A stretch of DNA of 38,955 nucleotides from Caldilineaceae bacterium (GCA_019637645.1 JAHBVH010000078.1:1-38955); one strand, 5' to 3'; counted from the first letter of the stretch, positions 17,443-25,850 are shown. The notes: a model not told the origin generated them from the sequence alone. Made by a program: numbers and translations.

Positions 17443-18423
17443 ATGATAAAACAACCTTTTCCAGAAAAAAGCGAACTTGTTGTCTGTTTTGCCCATGTCG
17501 CCTATCAAATGGCTGCTCGCTTCTCGGCGCGCGCGACGGGCATCCAACATGGGCAAGCCTGGACACCAGCAGACCTCCGTGAGCGGATTGGCGCAGCCCA
17601 TGTGGTGGTGGTCTCTGGTTTTTGGCGCAATGAACTCTTTGCGCTTGCCCCCAATCTACGCTTTATTCAGTCAATTGGCGCTGGGGTCGATCAATTTTCC
17701 CAAGAAGAATTACGGCAACGGGGGATTCGGTTGGCGAGCGCGCGCGGGGTCAACAAGAACGCCGTCAGTGAACATGCCATGGCCCACATTCTCGCATTTG
17801 CCCGCCATATTCATGTGGCGCGTGATAATCAGCACAACCATTTCTGGCGCAACATGATCTCGGACACCACCCAGCGCGAAGATGAGCTAGGGGGTAAGAC
17901 GCTATTGATCGTCGGGCTTGGTGAAATTGGCTCCCGCTTGGCGCGCCTGGCCAAGGCGTTCGATATGCAGGTGATTGGCGTCAAACGCGATCCAACGGCC
18001 CATAACAGCAGCGCCGACGAAGTCTACAGCACTGCCCAACTCCTAGAACTCTTGCCCCGCGCCGATTATGTGGCGTTGACCTGTCCTCTGACCCCCGAAA
18101 CGACCAACTTACTCGATGCAACCGCGTTGGCCGCGATGAAGCCCGGTGCCTATCTGATCAACATGGCGCGTGGCCGCGTGGTCGATGAACCAGCTTTGAT
18201 TGCGGCCTTACAGCAGGGGGCGCTTGCTGGTGCTGGGCTAGATTGCTTCTGGGAAGAACCACTGCCGACCGTGTCGCCGCTGTGGGAAATGGGGAATGTC
18301 TTGATTACACCCCACACGGCTGGCGAGACTCGGCGTTATGAAGAAAATGTGATCGATATTTTGTTAGAAAATCTGGATCGCCTGTGGCGGGGGGAAAGTC
18401 AGTTGTACAACCAGATTGTGTAG
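17443..18423 (+). CDS. D-2-hydroxyacid dehydrogenase
   Basis: The ATG at 17443 follows GGGAAG and gives 326 residues; an upstream GTG at 17395 lacks support. The protein is a D-isomer-specific 2-hydroxyacid dehydrogenase. The nucleotide-binding loop is GLGEIG at 158-163. The catalytic triad is Arg243 in NMARGRVVDE, Glu272 in CFWEEPLP and His291 in ITPHTAGE. The first domain carries SIGAGVDQF and the substrate-domain return includes VSEHAMAHILAFAR. Such enzymes reduce 2-oxo acids, for example glyoxylate, hydroxypyruvate or phosphonopyruvate-like acids, with NAD(P)H in the cytoplasm. It stands alone between a divergent ABC exporter and a lipoprotein gene. Exact substrate is unknown. Confidence 0.9.
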   Translation: MIKQPFPEKSELVVCFAHVAYQMAARFSARATGIQHGQAWTPADLRERIGAAHVVVVSGFWRNELFALAPNLRFIQSIGAGVDQFSQEELRQRGIRLASARGVNKNAVSEHAMAHILAFARHIHVARDNQHNHFWRNMISDTTQREDELGGKTLLIVGLGEIGSRLARLAKAFDMQVIGVKRDPTAHNSSADEVYSTAQLLELLPRADYVALTCPLTPETTNLLDATALAAMKPGAYLINMARGRVVDEPALIAALQQGALAGAGLDCFWEEPLPTVSPLWEMGNVLITPHTAGETRRYEENVIDILLENLDRLWRGESQLYNQIV

Positions 18424-18450
18424 GCCGCCGCGATTGGCACAGCGTATTCG

Positions 18451-18530
18451 TAGACGGTGATTGGTGAAAGCACCCCTCATCAATCACCGTCTACAAATCA
18501 CCGTCTACAAATCACCGTCTACAAATCACC
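18451..18530. repeat. 14-bp tandem repeat with flanking inverted copy
   Basis: ATCACCGTCTACAA is repeated three times at 18483-18524, with a partial fourth copy to 18530. The first copy is preceded by a 13-bp exact inverted copy, TAGACGGTGATTG at 18451-18463, so a hairpin forms about 28 bp after the dehydrogenase stop. Terminator use is plausible. The rest of the gap to 18717 shows nothing recognisable. Confidence 0.85.
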
Positions 18531-18717
18531 TATTGCCTCCCATGAATCACGCTTCCCGCCTAGTAGGTACTTGGCAAGAATGCAACTTCACGGTAAACTA
18601 CACACAACATCTGTGGGTACTTGCTACGACTATCAAAAGTTGCTCTATATACACTTCCACAAGTGCAAATACGCCCAATCAATTTACACGAATTTTATCA
18701 GCAAAGGGAATGGTATT

Positions 18718-19671
18718 ATGATGATGAAGAGTAAACGCTCCCTGTTTCTTACGGTTGTATTGGTAGCTGGACTGCTTTTAGCTGGCTGTACGCCTCGCCC
18801 TGGTGCTGGCACCGTAGCGGCCAGTGCTGGTAGTGATGCCCTCTATCTAGATTTGCCTGCCATCTTGATTGAATTTGATGCCGAAGGTCAGGCCACTCTA
18901 CTGGGGATGCCAGCTGCGGAGCTGGGGAGCGCCCTTGGCGTCGATCTCTCTGCGCTTTCCTTAGATGCCGAGACCCTCGCGAAATTTACCGCAGCGAATG
19001 TCCAACATCTCCAGATTAATAACCAACCCAATGTGCTGCGTATTTACATGAATGGCACGCCGCTACCCGCGATCATCTGGAATGAAGAGGCCATGACGGC
19101 CCTTGCTGATACGCTGACTGGGATGGGGACCGACGCCAGCCTGCTTTCTTCCTTGACCCCTTTGCTGCCCAACCTAGGGGTTGGGTTGGCCCTGAAATTT
19201 CCCGTAGCTTCGGGCCAGCGCGAAATTCCCCTCGGCACCAGTGGCGCGACCATCGAAAGCGCTGCTGCCCTGCGCGCCTTTGATGCCGCCAAAGCGGCTC
19301 AATCCAATATCAACCTGACATTGGACTATGCGGCTGATGGCACGGTGGCGATCGGTGGGATTGCCCCCTTCATGCTCAACATGATCGGCCTGAATCCAGC
19401 CGCCTTAGCCTTGCCGCCCGATCAAATTGAAAGCATCACCGGCCAAGGCATCCAGAGCCTAGGCGTCAAGACCGTTCAGAATGGTCTGCTGCTTCAACTC
19501 AATGGCAATGCCTTGCCCTATTTGCAATGGTCCAATGCCAACGAAATCACCAATCTGCTTACCCTGGCCGGTGCCTTTGCTGGCCCCGAGATGGCCGGTC
19601 AATTGCAACAGTTGCAACTCATCTTCAACTTCCCTGGCCTGAGTGCAACCATCAATTTCCCCGAAAGCTAA
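18718..19671 (+). CDS. Hypothetical lipoprotein with two internal repeats of about 90-100 residues
   Basis: I set the start at the ATG at 18718, after AAAGGGA, because the lipoprotein signal peptide MMMKSKRSLF...LLAGC begins there, with lipid Cys24. The frame is open much further upstream, through a tandem repeat, which is not coding. The 317-residue protein has no enzyme motifs that I recognise. Two similar segments at about 49-137 and 198-289 each run from an LxFDAxG-like strand to a strand-turn ending NGxxLPxxxW (NGTPLPAIIW and NGNALPYLQW). This indicates domain duplication. It would sit on the outer face of the membrane. A binding or envelope-maintenance role is possible but not shown. 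It appears monocistronic and ends at a hairpin. Confidence 0.75.
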   Translation: MMMKSKRSLFLTVVLVAGLLLAGCTPRPGAGTVAASAGSDALYLDLPAILIEFDAEGQATLLGMPAAELGSALGVDLSALSLDAETLAKFTAANVQHLQINNQPNVLRIYMNGTPLPAIIWNEEAMTALADTLTGMGTDASLLSSLTPLLPNLGVGLALKFPVASGQREIPLGTSGATIESAAALRAFDAAKAAQSNINLTLDYAADGTVAIGGIAPFMLNMIGLNPAALALPPDQIESITGQGIQSLGVKTVQNGLLLQLNGNALPYLQWSNANEITNLLTLAGAFAGPEMAGQLQQLQLIFNFPGLSATINFPES

Positions 19672-19696
19672 AGCATAGACATTATGTACTTGGACA

Positions 19697-19729
19697 AGAG
19701 CTGACCCGTTTGCAAAACCGGTCAGCTCT
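19697..19729. terminator. AGAGCTGACC hairpin between convergent genes
   Basis: AGAGCTGACC at 19697-19706 pairs exactly with GGTCAGCTCT at 19720-19729. It separates the lipoprotein gene from the convergent HzsA-related gene and is followed by a pyrimidine-rich stretch, CCCTCTCCTC. A related hairpin with the same ACTTGG-AGAGCTGAC start occurs at 22461. Confidence 0.7.
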
Positions 19730-19738
19730 CCCCTCTCC

Positions 19739-22186
19739 TCACTGCACCACAACGGGTAAATAAAATTCCATTTCTGCTGCTACGGTTGCCACGCGCGTCG
19801 GGTTCAAGGTTGGCGTTGGCGTTTGGCTCGCGCTCGGTGTTGCTGGCGTTGGGCTGGCGCTGGGATTGGTTGGCGTCGGGGTTACCGTTCCCGTTGGGGT
19901 TACCATGCCCGTTGGGGTGACGGTACCCGTTGGGGTGACATCGGGACCACCCTGATTCTCTGTCTTCCAATAAGCCAACAGAACCGAGAGCGCTTGGGGC
20001 GGATTGTTGGGGGCCAATCGATTGGCCTGATCTCTTTCACTTAGCCCATGACATGACGTACACATCCGAATTTCGCCCGGCTGAAAAGTGAGCCAATAGC
20101 GTTCACTGACGATCCCTTTGCCCTGGGCATCGGTCAATTGCCAGGTCAACGCCCGTTGGGCTGGGACAAAGGCCGCGACCGAGCCATCGGCCGCGACCAC
20201 GACACTCCCGCTGGGGGCCTGCGTTGGGATCGGTAGATTGGCCGCGCGCGCGGCACTGTCGTGGAGGTATTGGGCTAAGACGCGGCGGCCAGGCGCTGGC
20301 GTCGTGCTGCAACAGCCTGTCCAGCCGCGCAGTTGGTCTCCCTGGAAAATTTGCAAATGCGTCACATCATAGACGGTGCCGCCGCTGCCGCTGCTCTGGA
20401 CACCATTGGGCACGCGTAGATTAAAGGGCTGCTGGGTGTCGGCGTCATCGCGCGAGGTGACATTGCGCGTAATGAGCAGGGCAAGGTTGTTTTGCACCAA
20501 ATAGGCTTGCACCTCGGCTACGGTGACGCCCGCTTGGTCGAACATCTGCTGTTCGGGTGCGGCCACGGCGGGATGAGTAGTAAAGGGTGGAACTGGACGG
20601 GCCCGAACTTCCACCGGGTTTAATTCCCACAACACGCCTGTGTAACTGACCAAGACATCCGGTGACCAATAGCTTAGACTCTTGGTAATGCCATTGGTGA
20701 GCGGTTGGTCTGCCACCCAAGTGCCATCGCCCTCTTGTTTGAGCGTCTTGATGCGGAACTCATAGCTTGAATCCACGAAATTGCTGCCACTTTCTTCGCC
20801 TGTATCAGCGGTGTGAACGGCCAACAGTTGGCCGCCTGCCAGGGGTAGCGGCTCTCGGAAAAGGCCAGGATGATTGGCCGCGTTTTGGGCGACGGCGCGG
20901 GTGACATAGGTTACGCGGATGTGGTCGGCATCCTGAGTTGGTGGCGCGTCCACGCTGATGATCTGGCCCGCGGCATGGGTGCCAAATTCCTGCGCATCAA
21001 CGCCGTAGTAGCGTCCGTTGTGGAGCGGATCTTCCTTGATCTGGAAGAAGTTCAAAATCGAGTTAGGGTTGAAGCGCGGGATGGCGCTGTTAAAGTAGGT
21101 CAGATTGGCGTCATTGTCAAAATTGGGCTCAAAATAACTATGGAGCTCGTGCCGCCCCAGGTGGTTGAGAATCTCGCTGTCGGTCCCGTCTTGGTTGATC
21201 ATCCAGGGGAAAAAGTGATTAAAGCGGTGGCCGAGCAGATTTGTGCCTTGGCGCAGATCCTGGCGGCAGGGGCGGGGTTCGGGAAAAATTTCGTGTCGTA
21301 CGCCCAACGTATACGTCGCTGCGGCAGACTCGTCAGCGTAGTTGAAGGTGCCGTAGGTGTTGCCGCCATCATTACATTGGTTGTCACCCAAGCTGTCGTC
21401 ATCATCGGCATCGGCTTGCTGATCGCGCTGGAGATGGTCCCACTGGGTAAAAATTACCCGACCATAGGAATCGACGATCGGGGTAAAGTCACCCGAGGGC
21501 GCGTGATTCAGCAATTGGAGCGTACCGCTGCTCGGTTGGAGCCGCCACAGACCCGTGACCGTAGGGGCTAACTCATATTCATCTCGTTGCGGATAGAGAT
21601 GGAGCGCACCGTTGCGGGGGCGGTCGGTGGTAAAGAGAATATCGCCCTGGCTGTCATAAAGGGGGCTGATGTTGTTAAAGCCGCTGGGCTGATTGGGCAC
21701 CTTGGTAATGACAGGTGTTTCCTGTTGGCCCAAGCCAGTAACTTCGTATAGCTGCCAGACCGTTTCCTGTTGGCTGTAGTCATATTGTTTGGTCGGGCCG
21801 CCCATGATCATGCTGAAAATGGCTTTGGTCCCGCTCCAATGCACCGCCGGGTCGCGCACGGCTATGGCATTAGGCCCGGCCTGGAGGCCGCTGGCAATGC
21901 CATAGCCAGCCGCGGCGGTTAAATTCTTTAACGTGCCATCTGGATAGCGGATCCAAAGATCGCCGCCGCGGCCCATGGGATCGAGGCCGCCTGCATGATT
22001 GCCAAAGGTGGTGGCAATGCCCCCAAAGCCTTGCACAATCGGCACTTGGGTGACAAACAATAGGGGATAGGCTAGGGTTGGCCCTACACCCGGCTGACGC
22101 AAGCGCGCCGCTTGGCTCTGGGCTGGGGCGCTCAGGCTGAGTAGTATGGCAAAAAGCAGCAGATGAATCAAACGTCGCGATCGCAT
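19739..22186 (-). CDS. Secreted HzsA-related protein with C-terminal c-type haem motif
   Basis: The 815-residue protein has a Sec signal peptide cleaved after about residue 26 (AQSQA) and begins at an ATG preceded by AAAGAGG. The long middle part has repeated beta-propeller-like strands (DLWIRYPDGTLKNLT, AIFSMIMGGP, ISPLYDSQGDILFTTDRP, GRVIFTQWDHLQRDQ). These resemble the hydrazine-synthase alpha subunit-related family, although no anammox partners are here. A c-type haem site CTSCH is at 709-713, inside the RMCTSCHGLSERDQANRL segment. After it come four Val-Thr-Pro-Thr-Gly-like hexapeptides, a Thr/Pro/Ser linker, and the terminal MEFYLPVVVQ. The protein probably works outside the membrane in electron transfer or oxidation of an unknown substrate. 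The haem motif is certain; the family name is moderately certain. Confidence 0.78.
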   Translation of the reverse strand: MRSRRLIHLLLFAILLSLSAPAQSQAARLRQPGVGPTLAYPLLFVTQVPIVQGFGGIATTFGNHAGGLDPMGRGGDLWIRYPDGTLKNLTAAAGYGIASGLQAGPNAIAVRDPAVHWSGTKAIFSMIMGGPTKQYDYSQQETVWQLYEVTGLGQQETPVITKVPNQPSGFNNISPLYDSQGDILFTTDRPRNGALHLYPQRDEYELAPTVTGLWRLQPSSGTLQLLNHAPSGDFTPIVDSYGRVIFTQWDHLQRDQQADADDDDSLGDNQCNDGGNTYGTFNYADESAAATYTLGVRHEIFPEPRPCRQDLRQGTNLLGHRFNHFFPWMINQDGTDSEILNHLGRHELHSYFEPNFDNDANLTYFNSAIPRFNPNSILNFFQIKEDPLHNGRYYGVDAQEFGTHAAGQIISVDAPPTQDADHIRVTYVTRAVAQNAANHPGLFREPLPLAGGQLLAVHTADTGEESGSNFVDSSYEFRIKTLKQEGDGTWVADQPLTNGITKSLSYWSPDVLVSYTGVLWELNPVEVRARPVPPFTTHPAVAAPEQQMFDQAGVTVAEVQAYLVQNNLALLITRNVTSRDDADTQQPFNLRVPNGVQSSGSGGTVYDVTHLQIFQGDQLRGWTGCCSTTPAPGRRVLAQYLHDSAARAANLPIPTQAPSGSVVVAADGSVAAFVPAQRALTWQLTDAQGKGIVSERYWLTFQPGEIRMCTSCHGLSERDQANRLAPNNPPQALSVLLAYWKTENQGGPDVTPTGTVTPTGMVTPTGTVTPTPTNPSASPTPATPSASQTPTPTLNPTRVATVAAEMEFYLPVVVQ

Positions 22187-22385
22187 AGGACCTCTTTCTT
22201 GATTAGGAACGAATGCTAGGCCGACCTCCGCGCTGGGCCAAGCGTTGACTAGCTAGCGGAGCGTGCTAACGGCTCCTGCGCGGCGCTTTTGGCATGACAC
22301 CTAACTCTGCTTGTTATATTAATCTAAGGGAAAAAATGGCGGAATTTAGCGATAGCGGGTCAAATCGTTCGATTTTGTTATTTTA

Positions 22386-22422
22386 TTTGACTTTATCAAT
22401 ATTTATAATTGACAAAGTCAAA
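22386..22422. promoter_or_regulatory. 15-bp inverted repeat upstream of the MarR-GNAT gene (candidate operator)
   Basis: TTTGACTTTATCAAT at 22386-22400 and ATTGACAAAGTCAAA at 22408-22422 are reverse complements with one mismatch, separated by 7 bp. The right arm includes TTGACA (22409-22414), which could be a -35 box. It is 145 bp before the start of the MarR-type regulator gene. An AT-rich dyad of this kind is typical of MarR binding sites, so autoregulation is likely. The surrounding 22187-22566 gap also contains the hairpin at 22461. Confidence 0.65.
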
Positions 22423-22460
22423 GAAGTGGCGCATCCTTATAGGAGCCACGCACTTGGGCC

Positions 22461-22493
22461 AGAGCTGACAGGTTTAACAAACCTGGCAGCTCT
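22461..22493. repeat. AGAGCTGACAGGTTT hairpin, relative of the one at 19697
   Basis: Arms at 22461-22475 and 22479-22493 pair over 15 bp with one mismatch around a 3-nt loop, followed by TTTGG. The preceding ACTTGG and the AGAGCTGAC start are shared with the hairpin at 19697-19729. It lies between the operator-like palindrome and the MarR-GNAT start, so it may be an attenuator in the leader or a dispersed repeat. Confidence 0.65.
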
Positions 22494-22566
22494 TTGGTCA
22501 CGCTGATCAACGGCGTAACTTTTAATTGTTTGAAGCGAATGGGTTTTGCTGCGTAAAGGAGGGACG

Positions 22567-23496
22567 ATGACAACAGCGGTGCTTGCCCAACAAGTCGAAG
22601 CCGTACGACGTTTTAATCGATTCTATACCAAGCAGATTGGGGTATTACAAGAAGGGTTGCTCAAGAGCCATTTTCCGCTCACCGAAGCGCGGGTGCTCTA
22701 TGAACTCGCACAGCAGGAACAGACAACCGCGACAGAACTGGGCCAAACACTGGGGCTTGATGCGGGTTATCTGAGCCGCATGCTCAGCAATTTTGAAAAA
22801 CAGGGGCTTTTGGTTAAAGAGCCATCACCAACTGATGGCCGCCAAAACTTGCTCCGGCTCACTGAATCGGGACAAGCCGAATTTGCCAAGCTCAACGCGC
22901 GTTCACGCCAAGAAATCAGGGCCATGTTGACTGCGCACACAGCCGCCGAACAGCAGCGTTTGGTGGTTGCCATGCAGACCATTGCCGCCATCCTTGGCGC
23001 GCCACCGGAAAAGCCCGTCGCCTATCTCCTACGTCCCCATCAGCCCGGCGATATGGGGTGGGTGGTTCATCGGCAGGCTGTACTCTATGCCCAAGAGTAT
23101 GGTTGGGATGAACGTTTTGAGGCGCTGGTAGCCGAGATTGTTGCCAAGTTTATCCAGCATTTTGATCCCCAGCATGAGCGCTGTTGGCTAGCCGAGATGA
23201 ATGGCGAAGTGGTTGGCTCGGTCTTTCTGGTGCGGCACTCCGCCGAAGTCGCCAAATTGCGGTTGCTCTATGTCGAACCCACCGCGCGTGGATTGGGCAT
23301 TGGGGCGCGCTTGGTCGATGAATGTATCCACTTCGCCCGCCGCACTGGCTACCACAAGCTGACTCTATGGACCAACAGCGTGTTGACTGCGGCACGCGCG
23401 ATCTATGTCAAGGCCGGTTTCCAACTGGTCGCATCCGCGCCACACCATAGCTTTGGTCATGATCTGATCGGGGAAACATGGGACTTGCGCTTATAG
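22567..23496 (+). CDS. Bifunctional MarR-type regulator / GNAT N-acetyltransferase
   Basis: The ATG at 22567 follows AAAGGAGGG, so the upstream ATG at 22546 is not used. The 309-residue protein has an N-terminal MarR winged helix (about 1-145), with the recognition region TATELGQTLGLDAGYLSRML and wing PTDGRQNLLRLT. The C-terminal GNAT domain (about 150-309) has the acetyl-CoA loop RGLGIGARL after LLYVEPTA, and the terminal YVKAGFQLV motif. Such fusions are recurrent in bacteria and couple DNA binding to acyl transfer or acyl-CoA sensing. The palindrome at 22386-22422 is a likely operator. It is divergent from the HzsA-related gene, which it might also control. The ligand is unknown. Confidence 0.92.
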   Translation: MTTAVLAQQVEAVRRFNRFYTKQIGVLQEGLLKSHFPLTEARVLYELAQQEQTTATELGQTLGLDAGYLSRMLSNFEKQGLLVKEPSPTDGRQNLLRLTESGQAEFAKLNARSRQEIRAMLTAHTAAEQQRLVVAMQTIAAILGAPPEKPVAYLLRPHQPGDMGWVVHRQAVLYAQEYGWDERFEALVAEIVAKFIQHFDPQHERCWLAEMNGEVVGSVFLVRHSAEVAKLRLLYVEPTARGLGIGARLVDECIHFARRTGYHKLTLWTNSVLTAARAIYVKAGFQLVASAPHHSFGHDLIGETWDLRL

Positions 23497-23608
23497 CGGG
23501 CGTACGGACTTTTCTCAAGTTTGCTCCTTTAGTTTCAACTTCGCCCTTCTCCCGTGTATACTAGGCGACAGCCCCTCTCCAACCTGAAACCAACCAAAGG
23601 AGCAACTG

Positions 23609-25789
23609 ATGGAACTGGTGCAACATGACCGCACCACTGGCCCGGTACGGGCTACGCTTGAATTACCGCGCCTCGCCGGTGAACTTCCGGCGCTCACGAC
23701 CGCGGATGCCGGTGCGGGCTGGCAGCGGGTACGAATGACCTGGCGACTGAGCCAAGCTGTACAGCAGGAGGAGGTTGCGGTAACCTTTCGGCTGAACTTT
23801 ACGCCCAATTTTTGGTGGGCTCCCCATTTAGCGCCCAATGATGGCGACTGTATTGCCCAACACGTCTTCCGCTCCCCAGCCTTGATCGCCGCCCAAGATG
23901 CCGATATTCTAGTCATCGTTCCCGATCTAGACCTCTGTGGTCAGCGGCCTGAGACACCCTGGTTTATGGATCTCAATGCCCCCGAACGAACCTGTTGGCT
24001 GGGCATGAGCCAGACCACGATCCCCGAACATGTTCGCTACCAGAAGAGCGGCACACTCACCTTCGCACCCGGCGAAGTGACCTTGGGCTTCTATTGGCTC
24101 GCCTATACCGAAACCGCGCAGCCCGTCAATCCATGGCAGCGGGTGACAACCTTCTTCTGGGAGCGCTATGGTCGTCCCCTCTTTGAACAGGGCCAGCCGC
24201 TGACCGTGCCGTTGGATCGCTATGTAGAGCATGTCTACAACTGGGCTTTTACCACCTGGAAGGACGCGGTGTGGCAACAATTTGAACTTAATGGGCGCAC
24301 GGTTGGCGCGCCAGCCTTTATTGTCAATGTTACCGAATCGCCCAACTATCCTGGGGAAGTCAACCTGCGTGAATTTCTGTCGGTCTGGAATCAGGCGTGG
24401 TTCTCGTCGCTGCGCGGGGCATCCGGGCTCTACCGCTACGCTCAACGCACCAACAACGTGGCCCTGCTGGAAAAGGCCAACTTAACCAAGGAATTTGCCT
24501 TGGCCGCGCCCCAAGCCGACGGTATCTTCCCGGGCGTCTATCGCACGCCAATGACTACAGTGACGATCGAGGATAAAAGCTACAGCCGCTCGCTGGGCTG
24601 GGAGAGTGGTTATTGGACCAATTCCAATCGCACCCCGCGGGAGCGCGGGATCAGCGATGCCTGGTATCATCTGCTGGACGCTAGTTGGACGGCGCTGCTT
24701 ATGCTGCGTTGGTACGCTGAACTTGAGGCCGACCCCCGCCTCCTCACCTATAGCCGCACCTATGCCGACCGCTTATTGACGTTGCAGGACGCGCAAGGTT
24801 TCTTCCCCGCGTGGCTGCACCCCGAAACTTTTGAACCAGCCGAGATGTTGCGCCAATCGCCCGAGACCAGTATGAGCGTCACCTTTTTGCTCAAGCTGGC
24901 CGCGATCACCGGCGAGCCACATTATCGCGCGGCCGCGCTACGCGCCATGGACGCCGTATTGGTGGAGATTGTGCCCGGTGGACGGTGGGAAGATTTTGAA
25001 ACGTACTGGTCCTGCTGTGGCTATGGCAAAGAGACCTTCTACGGTCGGCGGCTGCCCCGCAATGGCTTCTACAAGCAGTGTAACTTCTCCATGTTCTGGA
25101 CCGCGGAAGCGTTGCTGGATTGTTACCGCCTAACCGGGGAAGAACGCTACCTGCACTGGGGTCGCCGAACGCTGGATGAACTTTCCATGACGCAGCAAAG
25201 CTGGCAACCTCCCTTTATCTATATCCCGGCGCTCGGTGGCTTTGGCGTGATGAACTTTGACGGCGAGTGGAACGATTCGCGCCAATGTCTCTTTGCCGAA
25301 CTTTTTATGGAATATTACCAGGTGACTGGCGAGACGGCCCTCTTTGAGCGCGGGATCGCGGCGCTCAAGGCTTCCTTTGTGATGATGTACTGTCCCGAAA
25401 ATCCAGCGGCTAAGGCTCTCTGGGAAAAGGTCTGGCCCTTTTTCGGCCCAGAAGATTATGGCTTTACCATGGAGAACTATGGTCACACGGGCTATACCAC
25501 GCCAGAAGGGGGTGGCATCGGCGAATTTACCATCTATGATTGGGGCAATGGTGCCGCGGCCGAGGCGCGCAATCGCATCTGGGATCACTTCGGTGATCTC
25601 TACGTGGATCGCCAACGGGGCCATGCCTTTGGCATTGATAGCCTCGACGTCCGTGTGGAAGGCAATCGCTGTCATCTGCGCGACCAAACTGGTGGCGGCC
25701 GCACGGTGAAGGTCGTCTTTGAAGACGGCACAACCACCCAAATTACCCTGCCCAACGCTGAAACCAGTTTTGCCTTGCTCGCGGCTTAA
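23609..25789 (+). CDS. Unknown protein with six-hairpin glycosidase-like (alpha/alpha) toroid
   Basis: The 726-residue protein starts after AAAGGAG at 23609 and has no signal peptide or membrane segment. About residues 1-200 are beta-rich. The rest is a series of helical hairpins with Trp/Tyr-rich turns (YNWAFTTWKDAVWQQF, DAWYHLLDASWTALLMLRWYAE, LHWGRRTLDEL), as in (alpha/alpha)6 barrels of glycosidases, lyases and epimerases. A cysteine-rich stretch ETYWSCCGYGKETFYG lies near 468-483. The C-terminus forms another beta domain. A carbohydrate-active role fits the fold, but I see no established catalytic pair and cannot name a family. It is flanked by the MarR-GNAT gene upstream and a convergent ABC exporter. 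Confidence 0.65.
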   Translation: MELVQHDRTTGPVRATLELPRLAGELPALTTADAGAGWQRVRMTWRLSQAVQQEEVAVTFRLNFTPNFWWAPHLAPNDGDCIAQHVFRSPALIAAQDADILVIVPDLDLCGQRPETPWFMDLNAPERTCWLGMSQTTIPEHVRYQKSGTLTFAPGEVTLGFYWLAYTETAQPVNPWQRVTTFFWERYGRPLFEQGQPLTVPLDRYVEHVYNWAFTTWKDAVWQQFELNGRTVGAPAFIVNVTESPNYPGEVNLREFLSVWNQAWFSSLRGASGLYRYAQRTNNVALLEKANLTKEFALAAPQADGIFPGVYRTPMTTVTIEDKSYSRSLGWESGYWTNSNRTPRERGISDAWYHLLDASWTALLMLRWYAELEADPRLLTYSRTYADRLLTLQDAQGFFPAWLHPETFEPAEMLRQSPETSMSVTFLLKLAAITGEPHYRAAALRAMDAVLVEIVPGGRWEDFETYWSCCGYGKETFYGRRLPRNGFYKQCNFSMFWTAEALLDCYRLTGEERYLHWGRRTLDELSMTQQSWQPPFIYIPALGGFGVMNFDGEWNDSRQCLFAELFMEYYQVTGETALFERGIAALKASFVMMYCPENPAAKALWEKVWPFFGPEDYGFTMENYGHTGYTTPEGGGIGEFTIYDWGNGAAAEARNRIWDHFGDLYVDRQRGHAFGIDSLDVRVEGNRCHLRDQTGGGRTVKVVFEDGTTTQITLPNAETSFALLAA

Positions 25790-25820
25790 CCAGCCGTAGC
25801 GGTGTTGGGGGGGACAAAGG

Positions 25821-25840
25821 GGACGCGGATAGACGCGTCC
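25821..25840. repeat. Decayed ACGCGGAT palindrome (copy D)
   Basis: GGACGCG at 25821-25827 and CGCGTCC at 25834-25840 form a 7-bp stem with loop GATAGA. It is a short remnant of the modular palindromes at 8328, 15164 and 29766, and also lies between convergent gene ends. Confidence 0.6.
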
Positions 25841-25850
25841 TCATCCTCTT

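Noticed and set aside
20870..21571. 233-residue plus-strand open frame inside the HzsA-related gene
   Set aside because: Antisense to a coding region with signal peptide and haem site. Low-complexity Val/Gly-rich composition is typical of a shadow frame.
22404..22409. TATAAT at 22404 considered as the -10 box of the MarR-GNAT promoter
   Set aside because: The nearest -35-like TTGACT is only 11 bp away, and other -35 candidates are too far, so the pairing is not acceptable.
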